The notes under the pieces are model-generated. The model did no database searches. It was not told the origin of the DNA and worked only from the letters and a program-made list of their open reading frames with translations. 64,000 nt of DNA from the NCBI RefSeq assembly GCF_024585265.1, contig NZ_CP036533.1, forward strand, positions 7,201,001 through 7,265,000, read 5' to 3'. This stretch comes from Bradyrhizobium sp. WBAH42. GTDB lineage: Bacteria > Pseudomonadota > Alphaproteobacteria > Rhizobiales > Xanthobacteraceae. This document shows, piece by piece, positions 8,394 to 16,737 of the stretch; within the stretch, counting starts at the first letter, position 1, and every line of letters starts with the position of its first letter. A program made the position numbers and the translations under genes.

Positions 8394-10952
8394 ATGACCG
8401 AGCCGAGCAAGATCACAGCCGTACCCGACCACCAGCCCGCAGCCGGCGGCATCGCCGCGCGTGCGCGCGCCTCGGTGGGCCCGAAATACCTCGCCGGGCT
8501 CAATCCGGAGCAGCGCGAGGCGGTGGAGACGCTGGACGGCCCGGTCCTGGTGCTGGCCGGCGCCGGCACCGGCAAGACGCGCGTCCTGACCACGCGCATC
8601 GCCCACATCCTGAGCCAGGGCCGCGCCCGCCCGGCCGAGATCCTGTCGGTGACCTTCACCAACAAGGCCGCGCGCGAGATGAAGCACCGGCTCGGCCAGA
8701 TGCTCGGCCACGCCGTGGAGGGCATGCCGTGGCTCGGCACCTTCCACTCCATCGGCGGCCGCATCCTGCGCGTCCATGCCGAGCTGGCGCAGCTCAAGTC
8801 GAACTTCACCGTGCTCGACGTCGACGACCAGGTCCGGCTGCTCAAGCAGTTGCTCCAGGCCGACAACATCGACGAGAAACGCTGGCCGGCACGGATGCTG
8901 GCCGGCCTGATCGACGGCTGGAAGAACCGCGGCCTGATGCCCTCGCAGGTCCCGTCGGGCGAGGCCGCGATGTTCGCCAACGGCAAGGGCGGCAAGCTCT
9001 ATGCGAGCTATCAGGAGCGGCTGAAGATCCTGAACGCGGCCGATTTCGGCGATCTCCTGCTGGAGAACATCCGCATCTTCCGCGAGCACCCGGATATCCT
9101 CAAGCAGTACCAGCAGCGCTTCAAGTTCATCCTGGTCGACGAGTACCAGGATACGAACGTCGCGCAATATCTGTGGCTGCGGCTCCTGTCGCAGGCGCCT
9201 TCTTCCTTCGCCTCTCCACGCTTGCGGGGAGAGGTCGCATCGCGCAGCGATGCGGGTGAGGGGGACTCTCCGCAGACCGAGCTCGCGGAGACAGCCCCTC
9301 ATCCCGACCTTCTCCCCGCAAGCGGGGAGAGGGAGAAGACCAAAAACATCTGCTGCGTCGGTGACGACGACCAGTCGATCTACGGCTGGCGCGGCGCCGA
9401 GGTCGACAACATCCTGCGCTTCGAGCACGATTTCCCGGGCGCCAAGGTGATCCGCCTCGAGCGCAACTATCGCTCGACGGGTCACATCCTCGCCGCCGCC
9501 TCGCATCTGATCGCACACAATGAAGGCCGGCTCGGCAAGACGCTGCGCACTGAGGATCAGGACGGCGAGAAGGTCACCGTCACGGGCTCCTGGGACTCGG
9601 AAGAGGAAGCCCGCGGCATCGGCGAGGAGATCGAGCAGCTGCAGCGCCAGGGCGACAAGCTCAACGAGATCGCCATTCTCGTGCGCGCCTCCTACCAGAT
9701 GCGCGAATTCGAAGACCGCTTCGTCACGCTCGGCCTGCCCTATCGCGTCATCGGCGGCCCGCGCTTCTATGAGCGCGCGGAGATCCGCGACGCGCTGGCG
9801 TACTTGCGCGTCATCAATTCGCCGGCCGACGATCTCGCCTTCGAGCGCATCGTCAATACGCCGAAGCGCGGGCTTGGCGACGCCACCGTGCAGATGCTGC
9901 ACGACCACGCCCGCAAGCGCCGCATTCCCCTGTTCGAGGCGGCGCGCGCCGTGGTCGAGACCGACGAGCTGAAGCCGAAGGCGCGCGGCTCGCTGCGCGA
10001 CCTCATCGCGCAGTTCGACCGCTGGCGCGCCCAGCGCGAGGTCACCGCGCACACCGATCTCGCCCAGATCGTGCTCGACGAGAGCGGCTATACCGAGATG
10101 TGGCAGAAGGACCGCTCGGCCGACGCCGCGGGCCGGCTGGAGAACCTGAAAGAGCTCGTGCGCTCGATGGAGGAGTTCGAGAACCTGCAAGGGTTCTTGG
10201 AGCACATCTCGCTGGTGATGGACCGCGAGGGCGGCGCCGAGGACGACGCGGTGTCGCTGATGACGCTGCATTCGGCCAAGGGCCTCGAATTCGACAACGT
10301 ATTCCTGCCGGGCTGGGAGGAAGGCCTGTTCCCGAGCCAGCGCACCCTGGACGAACAGGGCCGAGCCGGCCTGGAAGAAGAGCGCCGGCTCGGCCATGTC
10401 GGCCTGACCCGCGCCCGCCGCCGCGCAAAGATCTATTTCGCGACCAATCGCCGGATCCACGGCACCTGGTCGACCACGATCCCGTCGCGCTTCCTCGACG
10501 AATTACCGGCGGCCAATGTCGAGATCACGGAATCCAAGGGCGGCTCTGGATGGGGCGGCAGCGGCGGCTACGGCGCCTCTCGCTTCGACGACATGGAGGC
10601 GTTCGGCTCCAGCTATTCGACGCCGGGCTGGCAGCGCGCGCAGGCGAACCGGAATCGCGGCGGCGGCCGCACCGGCGGCTTCGAGGAAGACGCCGCAACG
10701 TTCTCGTCCTCCTCGTCATCGGGCCCCGATTTCGGCAGCTTCTCCTCGCGCCGCCGCGGACCCCTGACCATCGAGGGCGAGCTGGTCGCCAAATCCACCG
10801 GCACAACGTCCGAATTCTCGCTGGAAGACCGCGTCTTCCACCAGAAATTCGGCTATGGCCGTGTCACCAAGATCGACGGCAACAAGCTCACCATCGCCTT
10901 CGACAAGGCCGGCGAGAAGAAGGTCGTGGACAGTTTCGTCCAGCGGGCGTGA
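8394..10952 (+). CDS. uvrD: UvrD/PcrA-type superfamily 1 DNA helicase with an in-frame repeat-derived insertion
   Basis: An ATP-dependent 3'-5' helicase for nucleotide excision and mismatch repair, about 852 residues. Walker A GAGTGKT is at residues 56-62, motif II DEYQDT at 249-254, motif III GDDDQSIYGWRGA from 323. Between II and III, residues ~268-315 are encoded by a palindromic intergenic-type repeat that has inserted without breaking the frame. C-terminal motifs (TLHSAKGLEF, VGLTRARRRA) and the Gly/Ser-rich tail with a terminal domain (FGYGRVTKIDGNKLTIAF) are intact. Start chosen at the ATG at 8394; GTG 8376 and ATG 8385 are alternatives and no ribosome site decides. Likely functional because the reading frame is conserved throughout. 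Confidence 0.92.
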   Translation: MTEPSKITAVPDHQPAAGGIAARARASVGPKYLAGLNPEQREAVETLDGPVLVLAGAGTGKTRVLTTRIAHILSQGRARPAEILSVTFTNKAAREMKHRLGQMLGHAVEGMPWLGTFHSIGGRILRVHAELAQLKSNFTVLDVDDQVRLLKQLLQADNIDEKRWPARMLAGLIDGWKNRGLMPSQVPSGEAAMFANGKGGKLYASYQERLKILNAADFGDLLLENIRIFREHPDILKQYQQRFKFILVDEYQDTNVAQYLWLRLLSQAPSSFASPRLRGEVASRSDAGEGDSPQTELAETAPHPDLLPASGEREKTKNICCVGDDDQSIYGWRGAEVDNILRFEHDFPGAKVIRLERNYRSTGHILAAASHLIAHNEGRLGKTLRTEDQDGEKVTVTGSWDSEEEARGIGEEIEQLQRQGDKLNEIAILVRASYQMREFEDRFVTLGLPYRVIGGPRFYERAEIRDALAYLRVINSPADDLAFERIVNTPKRGLGDATVQMLHDHARKRRIPLFEAARAVVETDELKPKARGSLRDLIAQFDRWRAQREVTAHTDLAQIVLDESGYTEMWQKDRSADAAGRLENLKELVRSMEEFENLQGFLEHISLVMDREGGAEDDAVSLMTLHSAKGLEFDNVFLPGWEEGLFPSQRTLDEQGRAGLEEERRLGHVGLTRARRRAKIYFATNRRIHGTWSTTIPSRFLDELPAANVEITESKGGSGWGGSGGYGASRFDDMEAFGSSYSTPGWQRAQANRNRGGGRTGGFEEDAATFSSSSSSGPDFGSFSSRRRGPLTIEGELVAKSTGTTSEFSLEDRVFHQKFGYGRVTKIDGNKLTIAFDKAGEKKVVDSFVQRA
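9200..9338 (+). repeat. palindromic repeat element inserted in uvrD
   Basis: A ~138-base imperfect hairpin: CTTGCGGGGAGAGG (9221-9234) pairs with CTCCCCGCAAGCGGGGAG-type sequence near 9312-9330; the next inner arms GGGTGAGGGG and CCCCTCATCCC also pair, and TCTCCGC/GCGGAGA form the tip. The same style of element usually lies between genes in these genomes. A shorter related hairpin follows ttuC at 19748-19783. Confidence 0.85.
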
Positions 10953-10960
10953 GGCCCGAG

Positions 10961-11248
10961 ATGGCTCGGTACGTTGCCATCATTGAGAACGCCGACCCGG
11001 ACGAGGCCGTCGGCGTGTGGTTTCCGGACCTGCCCGGCTGCTTCTCCGGGGGCGACGATGTCGACGAAGCCCTCGAGAATGCGCCCGAGGCGCTCGCATT
11101 CTATGCGCAGGAACTGATCGCGGACGGTCGCCAGCTGCCCCCGCCTCGAACGCTGGACGAGCTCAAGGCCGATCCGGAGTTTGCCGAGGACCTGGGGAAA
11201 CACACGGCCGTCCTGATCGAATGGCCACCCGCCGCGGACGCGGAGTGA
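10961..11248 (+). CDS. lone HicB-like protein
   Basis: A 95-residue protein with the HicB antitoxin partial RNase-H fold: YVAIIENADPDEAVGVWFPDLPGC, then a DVDEALENAPEALA helix. It starts eight bases after the uvrD stop and is probably co-transcribed. HicB normally pairs with the ~60-residue HicA toxin; I looked on both sides and both strands and see no HicA-like ORF. There is no obvious C-terminal ribbon-helix-helix or HTH domain. It may be an orphan antitoxin or a HicB-fold protein with another job. Confidence 0.75.
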   Translation: MARYVAIIENADPDEAVGVWFPDLPGCFSGGDDVDEALENAPEALAFYAQELIADGRQLPPPRTLDELKADPEFAEDLGKHTAVLIEWPPAADAE

Positions 11249-11336
11249 GGACTGTTCGCCGCACCAAGCGGACTCTCGACAGTTCTCGCCCGAACGCCCC
11301 TTGACCACCGCGAACTTCCCCGTATCAGATAAACCC

Positions 11337-11753
11337 ATGGCCCGGGGCTCCATCACATTGATCGTGCTTGCATTGGGGATGCCGTCGCTTGCGGCGGCGG
11401 AGACCATGAGCTTTGGCGATTCGATCGGGAAGCTGGCGGCGAGCTGCGGTGCGGAAATCGTCGCCAATTGCCGCGGCGTCAACCCGGACTCGACCCGCCT
11501 GAAGGAGTGCCTGTCGCGCAACCGCGACGTGCTCACGCCGCAATGCGCGAGCGACTATCTCGGCGTGTTCGACGCCATCCAGAAGCGCGTCGCCGCGCGC
11601 GTCACGGTGGCGAACGCCTGCCAGCGCGAGATCGTCAAGGTCTGCGGCGGCTCGACCAAGGAGACCAGCAAGTCGGTCCCCTGCCTGGTCTCGACCCCCA
11701 AGGGCATCAGCAACAACTGCCTGAAGGCCGTCGACGACGCGGGGTATCGCTGA
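11337..11753 (+). CDS. secreted cysteine-rich repeat protein
   Basis: A 138-residue exported protein: signal peptide (MARGSITLIVLALG..., cleavage after AAA near residue 19) followed by a domain with about eight regularly spaced cysteines (SCGAEIVANC, KECLSRN, PQCASDY, NACQREIVKVC, PCL, NNC). The pattern resembles the bacterial cysteine-rich/GLG1-like repeat, normally disulfide-bonded in the periplasm. ATG 11337 is preferred because it begins a clean signal peptide; 11301 is an upstream in-frame alternative. Its stop overlaps the next gene's start (TGATG), so the two are coupled. Function unknown. Confidence 0.7.
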   Translation: MARGSITLIVLALGMPSLAAAETMSFGDSIGKLAASCGAEIVANCRGVNPDSTRLKECLSRNRDVLTPQCASDYLGVFDAIQKRVAARVTVANACQREIVKVCGGSTKETSKSVPCLVSTPKGISNNCLKAVDDAGYR

Positions 11754-12421
11754 TGCGCGCGAAGGGGCTCGCCACCGCAGGGCTGGGCTTGGCGCTGGGC
11801 CTCGCTTTGCTCGCGGGCACCGCCGGCGCGCAGACGGCGGCACCGACCCGCGACGACATCGTCGGCAAGCTGAACCATTTCGAGGAGGCCGCCGAGGTCG
11901 ACCTGCCCGCGCTGAAGCAGCAGGTGATGGAGCGCGCCAAGACCAGGATCAAGAACGATCCGGGTCCGGTGAACCGGCCGCTGATCGCGCCGGAGCTTGC
12001 CAAGCTGCCCGCCTTCAATGCGCAGATCCAGTTCGACGCAGACACGCCGATCATCCAGCCGGCGTCCTACCAGACCGTCGGCCGCATTGCGGACGCGCTG
12101 GTTCACTCCTCGCTGCTGCCCTACACCTTCCTGATCGTCGGCCACGTCGAATCCAATTCGAAGACGCGCGAGGCCAATGCGATCCTGAGCCAGCGCCGGG
12201 CCGATGCGATCCGCGACGTGCTGGTGAACACCTTCAAGATCTCGACCAAGCGGCTGCATCCGATCGGCCTCGGCGAGGAGCAATTCCTCGACCGGGCCAA
12301 GCCGACCTCCGCCGTCAACGGCCAGTTGCAGATCCTGACCTATGCCAAGCTGCCGGAGGAGGCGCCGCATCCGGCCGCAGCCCCTGCGCCTGCGGCGAAA
12401 AAGCCCGCCAAGAAGCGCTGA
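11753..12421 (+). CDS. OmpA-family outer-membrane/peptidoglycan-associated protein
   Basis: A 222-residue exported protein with a signal peptide (to about residue 26, AGA) and a C-terminal OmpA-like domain from ~95 to 205, with IQFDADTPII, the LSQRRADAIRDVLV helix and a GLGEEQFLD segment. The usual GHTD is replaced by GHVES, so peptidoglycan binding may be altered. The tail is Ala/Pro/Lys-rich (AAPAPAAKKPAKKR). The start overlaps the stop of the cysteine-rich protein by one base, so they are a two-gene unit working in the same compartment. Confidence 0.8.
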   Translation: MRAKGLATAGLGLALGLALLAGTAGAQTAAPTRDDIVGKLNHFEEAAEVDLPALKQQVMERAKTRIKNDPGPVNRPLIAPELAKLPAFNAQIQFDADTPIIQPASYQTVGRIADALVHSSLLPYTFLIVGHVESNSKTREANAILSQRRADAIRDVLVNTFKISTKRLHPIGLGEEQFLDRAKPTSAVNGQLQILTYAKLPEEAPHPAAAPAPAAKKPAKKR

Positions 12422-12444
12422 GCGAAGGCGGCTCCGCGGTTGAC

Positions 12445-12469
12445 GGAACCCCTTGAAGTGCGGGCTGTT
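12445..12469 (+). promoter_or_regulatory. weak EcfG-like site upstream of the DUF962 gene
   Basis: GGAAC (12445-12449), 16 bases, then TGTT (12466-12469), one mismatch to CGTT. The predicted leader (about 117 bases) is long, so this is a low-confidence site. Confidence 0.2.
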
Positions 12470-12592
12470 TTGCAGCCTGTCCCGGGCGCGCGCGCACGGT
12501 TTTGCGCGACAAAAGTGCCGGTTTGTGCACCGCCCGGTCCAGTGCTATAGCCTCTGTTCGCCCTTCCCGACCCCGTGCTGCATGAGACCGAA

Positions 12593-13111
12593 ATGGGTGG
12601 CTTTTTCCAGCGCCAACTTGCCGTGTATGTCGAGTATCATCGCGATCCCCGGAACACGGCGATGCATGTGGTCGGCATCCTGCTGCTGTTCACCGGCGCC
12701 GTGCTGCCGCTGACGCTGGTCAAGCTTCCGCTGTTCGGATTCAACGTGAGCCTGGCGGTGGTCCTGGCCGTGCCGGTCTTGATTTACTGGCTGCTGCTCG
12801 ACGCGGCGCTCGGGCTCGGCATTCTGGCCGTCTCGGTCGTGCTGTTTTCGGTCGCGACGACCATTGCGGCGCAGGTCGGCACCGCGACGATGTGGGCGAT
12901 TTTCGCGACGCTGGTGGCGCTCGGCCTCGCCGCGCAGGCCATCGGCCACAAGGTTTTTGAGGGGCGCGAGGCCTCCTTGTTCACTTTTCCCTCGCATCTT
13001 TTGCTTGGACCGATGTTCGTCATGGCAAAATTATTCATTGCATTGGGCTTCCGTCGCGACCTTGCCGCGATTCTGGCGCCTCTTCCGGCCAATTCCCTTT
13101 CAACCCGATAA
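12593..13111 (+). CDS. DUF962/Mpo1-like integral membrane protein
   Basis: A 172-residue protein with four or so membrane helices. The family signature is present: YVEYHRDPRNTAMHVVG near the N-terminus and GHKVFEG in the last third, giving the conserved histidines. In yeast the homologue Mpo1 is an iron-dependent dioxygenase that shortens 2-hydroxy fatty acids; bacterial members are uncharacterised. I place the start at the ATG at 12593; ATG 12575 is possible and neither has a clear ribosome site. It is followed 28 bases later by the epimerase gene. Confidence 0.8.
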   Translation: MGGFFQRQLAVYVEYHRDPRNTAMHVVGILLLFTGAVLPLTLVKLPLFGFNVSLAVVLAVPVLIYWLLLDAALGLGILAVSVVLFSVATTIAAQVGTATMWAIFATLVALGLAAQAIGHKVFEGREASLFTFPSHLLLGPMFVMAKLFIALGFRRDLAAILAPLPANSLSTR

Positions 13112-13139
13112 CGCTCGAAGCAAAACAGCAACCTTCTGC

Positions 13140-14171
13140 ATGGCTCTCGTCCTGGTTACCGGTGGCAGTGGCTTCATCGGACATCACCTCGTAGAAGCGC
13201 TCCGCGCCCGTGGGCAGCGGGTCCGCGTTCTCGATGTCCGTGCGCCGACCGCGGCGAACGCGGACGTCGAGCACGTCCTCGGCTCGGTGCTGGACCGCGC
13301 CGCGGTCGATGCGGCGATCGCCGGTGTCGATCAGGTCTATCACCTCGCCGGCCTGCCCGGCATGTGGGTCGCCAACAAGCAGGACTTCCACGAGGTCAAT
13401 TGCCGCGGCACCGAAATCGTGCTCGCAGCGGCAATGAAGCGGGGCGTCTCGCGCTTCCTGCACTGCTCGACGGAATCGATCCTGTTCCCCTATTCCGACC
13501 TCAAGGGCGTTCCCGCCGAAGAGGCGCTGCAGCCGGCCGAGGCGATGCCCGGCGCCTACACGCGCTCGAAATCGCTCGCCGAGCATCATGCCGCCAAGGC
13601 GGCAGAAGCGGGCTTTCCGCTGGTGATCGGCACGCCGACCATGCCGATCGGCGCTGCCGACCATAATCTGACACCGCCGACCGCGATGCTCTGGTACTTC
13701 CTGCAGAAGAAGGTGCAGCCGCATCTCAACTTCCTGGTCAACCTGGTCGACGTCCGCGACGTCGCCATGGGCCTCGTGCTGACCATGGAACGCGGCCGCC
13801 TCGGGCAGCGCTACATCCTCGGCGGCGACTGCGTCCCGCTCGGCGACATCCTGCGCATGATGTCGGCGATGAGCGGCCGCCGGCAGTTTCCGATCGTCTT
13901 ACCCGGCAAGATCGCCGAGCTCTCTGCGATCATGCTCGAATCCATCGCCGACCACATCACGCGCCGGCCGCCCAACGGCACCGCCGAGGGCGTGCGGATC
14001 GCGCTCGCCGCGAGCGACCTCTCGATCGGCAAGGCCCGTAACGAGCTCGGCTATTCGCCGCGTCCGATCGAGCCGGTCTTGCGCGAAACCATCACCCATC
14101 TGCTCGCCCGCGGCGGCCAGCAGCCCTCCGGGGCCCTCAAGCATCACGCGCTCTCCTCGCGCGCGAGCTGA
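13140..14171 (+). CDS. HpnA-like NAD-dependent epimerase/dehydratase
   Basis: A 343-residue extended short-chain dehydrogenase. The Rossmann motif TGGSGFIG is at residues 7-14 and the catalytic YTRSK (YxxxK) near 140. The stretch NLVDVRDVAMG and RYILGGDC resemble the hopanoid-associated sugar epimerase HpnA and dihydroflavonol-reductase-like proteins. Predicted cytoplasmic, possibly membrane-peripheral. It lies between the DUF962 and ICMT-like genes in one direction with gaps under 30 bases, so probably an operon handling a lipid or lipid-linked sugar. The hopanoid link is inference from similarity only; no hpn genes are adjacent. Confidence 0.78.
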   Translation: MALVLVTGGSGFIGHHLVEALRARGQRVRVLDVRAPTAANADVEHVLGSVLDRAAVDAAIAGVDQVYHLAGLPGMWVANKQDFHEVNCRGTEIVLAAAMKRGVSRFLHCSTESILFPYSDLKGVPAEEALQPAEAMPGAYTRSKSLAEHHAAKAAEAGFPLVIGTPTMPIGAADHNLTPPTAMLWYFLQKKVQPHLNFLVNLVDVRDVAMGLVLTMERGRLGQRYILGGDCVPLGDILRMMSAMSGRRQFPIVLPGKIAELSAIMLESIADHITRRPPNGTAEGVRIALAASDLSIGKARNELGYSPRPIEPVLRETITHLLARGGQQPSGALKHHALSSRAS

Positions 14172-14199
14172 AGCCGCCGCCCAAACGCAAAGAACCTTC

Positions 14200-14826
14200 A
14201 TGTCTTTCGATTTCAGCAAGCTTCTGTCGGTCGCCTGGGGTGGCTGGACCACGACCTGGCCGACCGAACTCCTTGCCCTGATCTGGCTCGCCTTTCTCGC
14301 GAGCTGGGTGGGCGCCTCGTTCTGGCAGGGGCAGACCAAGAAGCAGGTCATGACGCTGGAGTCGCAGCGCTATAGCCTGCCGATCCTCGTCGGCGGCATC
14401 CTGTACACGCCATTCATTGCGGAGGTCATGGGCTCGAAGCCGCTTTGGGTGCTCGGCAACGCCGGCATCACCATCGCAGCGGTCCTCTCGGTCGCCGGCA
14501 TTGCTTTCGCATGGTGGGGGCGGCTGCATCTCGGAAAATTCTGGTCCAACACCATCACCCACAAGGAAGACCACCGCGTCATCGACACCGGCCCCTATGG
14601 CATCGTCCGTCACCCGATCTACACCGGCCTGATCTTCGGCATGCTGGTGACCGGCGTTGCGATCGGCCTGGTGACGACGATCCTCGGCGCGATCCTGATC
14701 TCGCTCGGCATGTGGCAGAAGGGACGGATGGAAGAGGTGTTCCTCTCGAAGGAGCTCGGTGAGGACGCCTATGGCGCCTATTGCCGCCGCGTTCCAATGA
14801 TCATTCCGTTCACGTCGCCACGGTAA
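14200..14826 (+). CDS. isoprenylcysteine carboxyl methyltransferase-family membrane protein
   Basis: A 208-residue membrane protein with about five helices and the ICMT/PEMT hallmark: VIDTGPYGIVRHPIYTG (S-adenosylmethionine pocket) and a C-terminal EVFLSKELGEDAYGAYCRRVP. Such bacterial proteins methylate small lipids or phospholipid head groups; a protein substrate is unlikely in a bacterium. It is the last gene of the DUF962-epimerase-ICMT run and is followed by a palindromic repeat. Confidence 0.82.
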   Translation: MSFDFSKLLSVAWGGWTTTWPTELLALIWLAFLASWVGASFWQGQTKKQVMTLESQRYSLPILVGGILYTPFIAEVMGSKPLWVLGNAGITIAAVLSVAGIAFAWWGRLHLGKFWSNTITHKEDHRVIDTGPYGIVRHPIYTGLIFGMLVTGVAIGLVTTILGAILISLGMWQKGRMEEVFLSKELGEDAYGAYCRRVPMIIPFTSPR

Positions 14827-14836
14827 AGGCGTCACT

Positions 14837-14996
14837 CTCGTGTCCCCGGACGCGCTGCAGCGTGCAACGCTGCTGCGCAGAGCCGGGACCCAGACGGCTA
14901 TTCATGCATGGGGCGAGATGGGCCCCGGCTCTGCAGCGCATCGCACCGGACGATGCTTCGCATCGCCGGGGCGCTGCGCTGCGTCCGGGGCACGAG
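14837..14996. repeat. intergenic palindromic repeat, type A copy 1
   Basis: About 160 bases. Outer arms CTCGTGTCCCCGGACGC and GCGTCCGGGGCACGAG are complementary; inside, CGCTGCAGCG/CGCTGCTGCGCAGAGCC and GGCTCTGCAGCGCA pair again and GATGCTTCGCATC makes a small inner hairpin. Related copies lie at 31220-31360 and 52021-52147. Confidence 0.85.
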
Positions 14997-15016
14997 CACA
15001 CGATCTTAGTCCCCAA

Positions 15017-15041
15017 GGAACCAGCCCTCCGCTCGCTCGTT
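15017..15041 (+). promoter_or_regulatory. EcfG-consensus promoter of the 69-residue gene
   Basis: GGAAC at 15017-15021, a 16-base spacer, and CGTT at 15038-15041: an exact match to the GGAAC-N16/17-CGTT motif of the general-stress sigma factor EcfG. Transcription would begin near 15048, giving a 33-base leader before the ATG at 15081. Confidence 0.6.
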
Positions 15042-15080
15042 GCCCCTCGACATCTGCCACCGACCGCAGAGCATCGAGCC

Positions 15081-15290
15081 ATGTCGGACGCCTACGATTA
15101 TTTTCGCGCGCACGCGATCGCCGCCGTCCGCAAGGCGCGGGCGCTGCCGCCCGGGCGGACGAAGCAGAAGCAGCGCACGGTGGCGCGGGTCTATCATCTG
15201 CTGTCCAGGGAAGCCGCGCTGGCGCCGAACATCCGTCACCTGGACGATTTTCGCGCGGCACGGCGGCTGGAGCGACAGATCGGTCGTTGA
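15081..15290 (+). CDS. 69-residue basic hypothetical protein, stress-regulon candidate
   Basis: Not recognised as a named family. The sequence is soluble and basic (about 16 Arg/Lys), with an ALPPGRTKQKQR turn in the middle and a C-terminal DDFRAARRLERQIGR helix. No signal peptide or membrane helix. It follows a type A palindromic repeat and a perfect EcfG-type promoter (15017-15041), which supports it being a real gene. A role under stress is inferred from the promoter only. Confidence 0.65.
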   Translation: MSDAYDYFRAHAIAAVRKARALPPGRTKQKQRTVARVYHLLSREAALAPNIRHLDDFRAARRLERQIGR

Positions 15291-15428
15291 TCTCCGGGCC
15301 GACGCCGGGACTGTCCCATGCAAATTCGATCGGCTGCCATTCCACGGGAATAGGCCTCTGCGGAGCGCCACACAGGTTGACGTCTGCCCCGTCAGCCAGT
15401 TGGATGCGCGCGCAACCGGGGGCCTGTT

Positions 15429-16733
15429 ATGACGTTTTCCAGTATCTTCGCGCAGTTCGTCGCGTTCATCGGCGGCATCGCGCTGCAATGGCGCAAGATG
15501 ACGGGCACCGAGCCCGCGCCGGCCTGGGGCGAGAAGCCCGCCATTCCCGAGGCGAAGCCGCAAGGCGCGATCCCCACCTTGAAGATGCCGACCGCACGCG
15601 GCTGGCACGAGGGCCAGAAGCCGATCGCTGCGCCCGGACTCGAGGTCAACGCGTTCGCGACCGGTCTCGATCATCCGCGCTGGATCGAGGTGCTGCCCAA
15701 TGGCGACGTGCTGATCGCGGAAGCAACGCAGATCGCGGGCGCCCCGCGCAGCGTTTTCCACTATGCGATGCAGGCGACGATGCGCCGCGCCGCGGCGCTC
15801 GGCGACTCCGCCAACCGCATCACGCTGTTGCGCGACAAGGACGGCGACGGCGTTGCGGAACATCGCGGCGCCTTCATGGAGAACCTCAACCAGCCGTTCG
15901 GCATGGCGCTGGTCGGTGATACTTTCTACGTCGGCAACACCGACGGCGTGATGGCCTTTCCTTACGTCCCCAACGCCGACCGCATCACCGCAGCAGGCAA
16001 GCGGCTCACGACGTTCAAGCCCGCCGGCCACTGGACGCGCAGCCTGCTCGCCAGCCCCGATGGCAAGAAGCTCTATGCCGGCGTCGGCTCGCTCAGCAAC
16101 ATCGCCGAGATGGGCATGGAGGTCGAGCAAGGCCGCGCCGCCGTCTACGAGCTCGATCTCGCTGCCGGCACGCATCGCATTTTCGGCGCCGGCCTGCGCA
16201 ATCCCGTCGGCCTTGCCTGGGAGCCGACGACGGGCGTGCTCTGGACCGTCGTCAACGAGCGCGACGGCCTCGGCGACGAGACGCCGCCCGACTATCTGAC
16301 CTCGGTGCGCGACGGAGGCTTCTATGGCTGGCCCTATTGCTACTGGGGCAAGACGGTGGACGACCGTGTGCCGCAGGATCCGGCGATGGTCGCCAAGGCG
16401 ATTCAACCGGACTACGCGCTCGGCGGCCACACCGCGTCGCTCGGCCTGTGCTGGATGCCCGCAGGCACCCTGCCCGGCTTCGGCGACGGCATGGTGATCG
16501 GCCAGCACGGCTCATGGAATCGCAGCAAGCTGTCCGGCTACAAGCTGGTGTTCATCCCGTTCGCGAACGGCAAGCCCTCCGGCCCCTCGCGCGACATCCT
16601 GTCGGGATTCCTGTCCCCGGACGAGAAGGAATCCTACGGCCGCCCGGTCGGCGTCGCGATCGGTCCCGACAAGACGTCGCTGCTGATGGCCGACGACGTC
16701 GGCAACGTGATCTGGCGCGTGACGGGGGCGTAG
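15429..16733 (+). CDS. sorbosone-dehydrogenase-like (PQQ sugar dehydrogenase-fold) protein
   Basis: A 434-residue protein with an N-terminal hydrophobic segment (~residues 1-20, export or anchor) and a six-bladed beta-propeller of the L-sorbosone dehydrogenase/YliI class. Typical patterns are LDHPRWIEVLPNGDVLIAE, the Ca-like loop DKDGDGVAEHR, GLRNPVGLAW and QHGSWNRS. Family members oxidise aldose sugars using PQQ in the periplasm; no PQQ synthesis genes are in view. It converges on the aspartate dehydrogenase gene with only four bases between the stops. Confidence 0.85.
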   Translation: MTFSSIFAQFVAFIGGIALQWRKMTGTEPAPAWGEKPAIPEAKPQGAIPTLKMPTARGWHEGQKPIAAPGLEVNAFATGLDHPRWIEVLPNGDVLIAEATQIAGAPRSVFHYAMQATMRRAAALGDSANRITLLRDKDGDGVAEHRGAFMENLNQPFGMALVGDTFYVGNTDGVMAFPYVPNADRITAAGKRLTTFKPAGHWTRSLLASPDGKKLYAGVGSLSNIAEMGMEVEQGRAAVYELDLAAGTHRIFGAGLRNPVGLAWEPTTGVLWTVVNERDGLGDETPPDYLTSVRDGGFYGWPYCYWGKTVDDRVPQDPAMVAKAIQPDYALGGHTASLGLCWMPAGTLPGFGDGMVIGQHGSWNRSKLSGYKLVFIPFANGKPSGPSRDILSGFLSPDEKESYGRPVGVAIGPDKTSLLMADDVGNVIWRVTGA

Positions 16734-16737
16734 GCGT

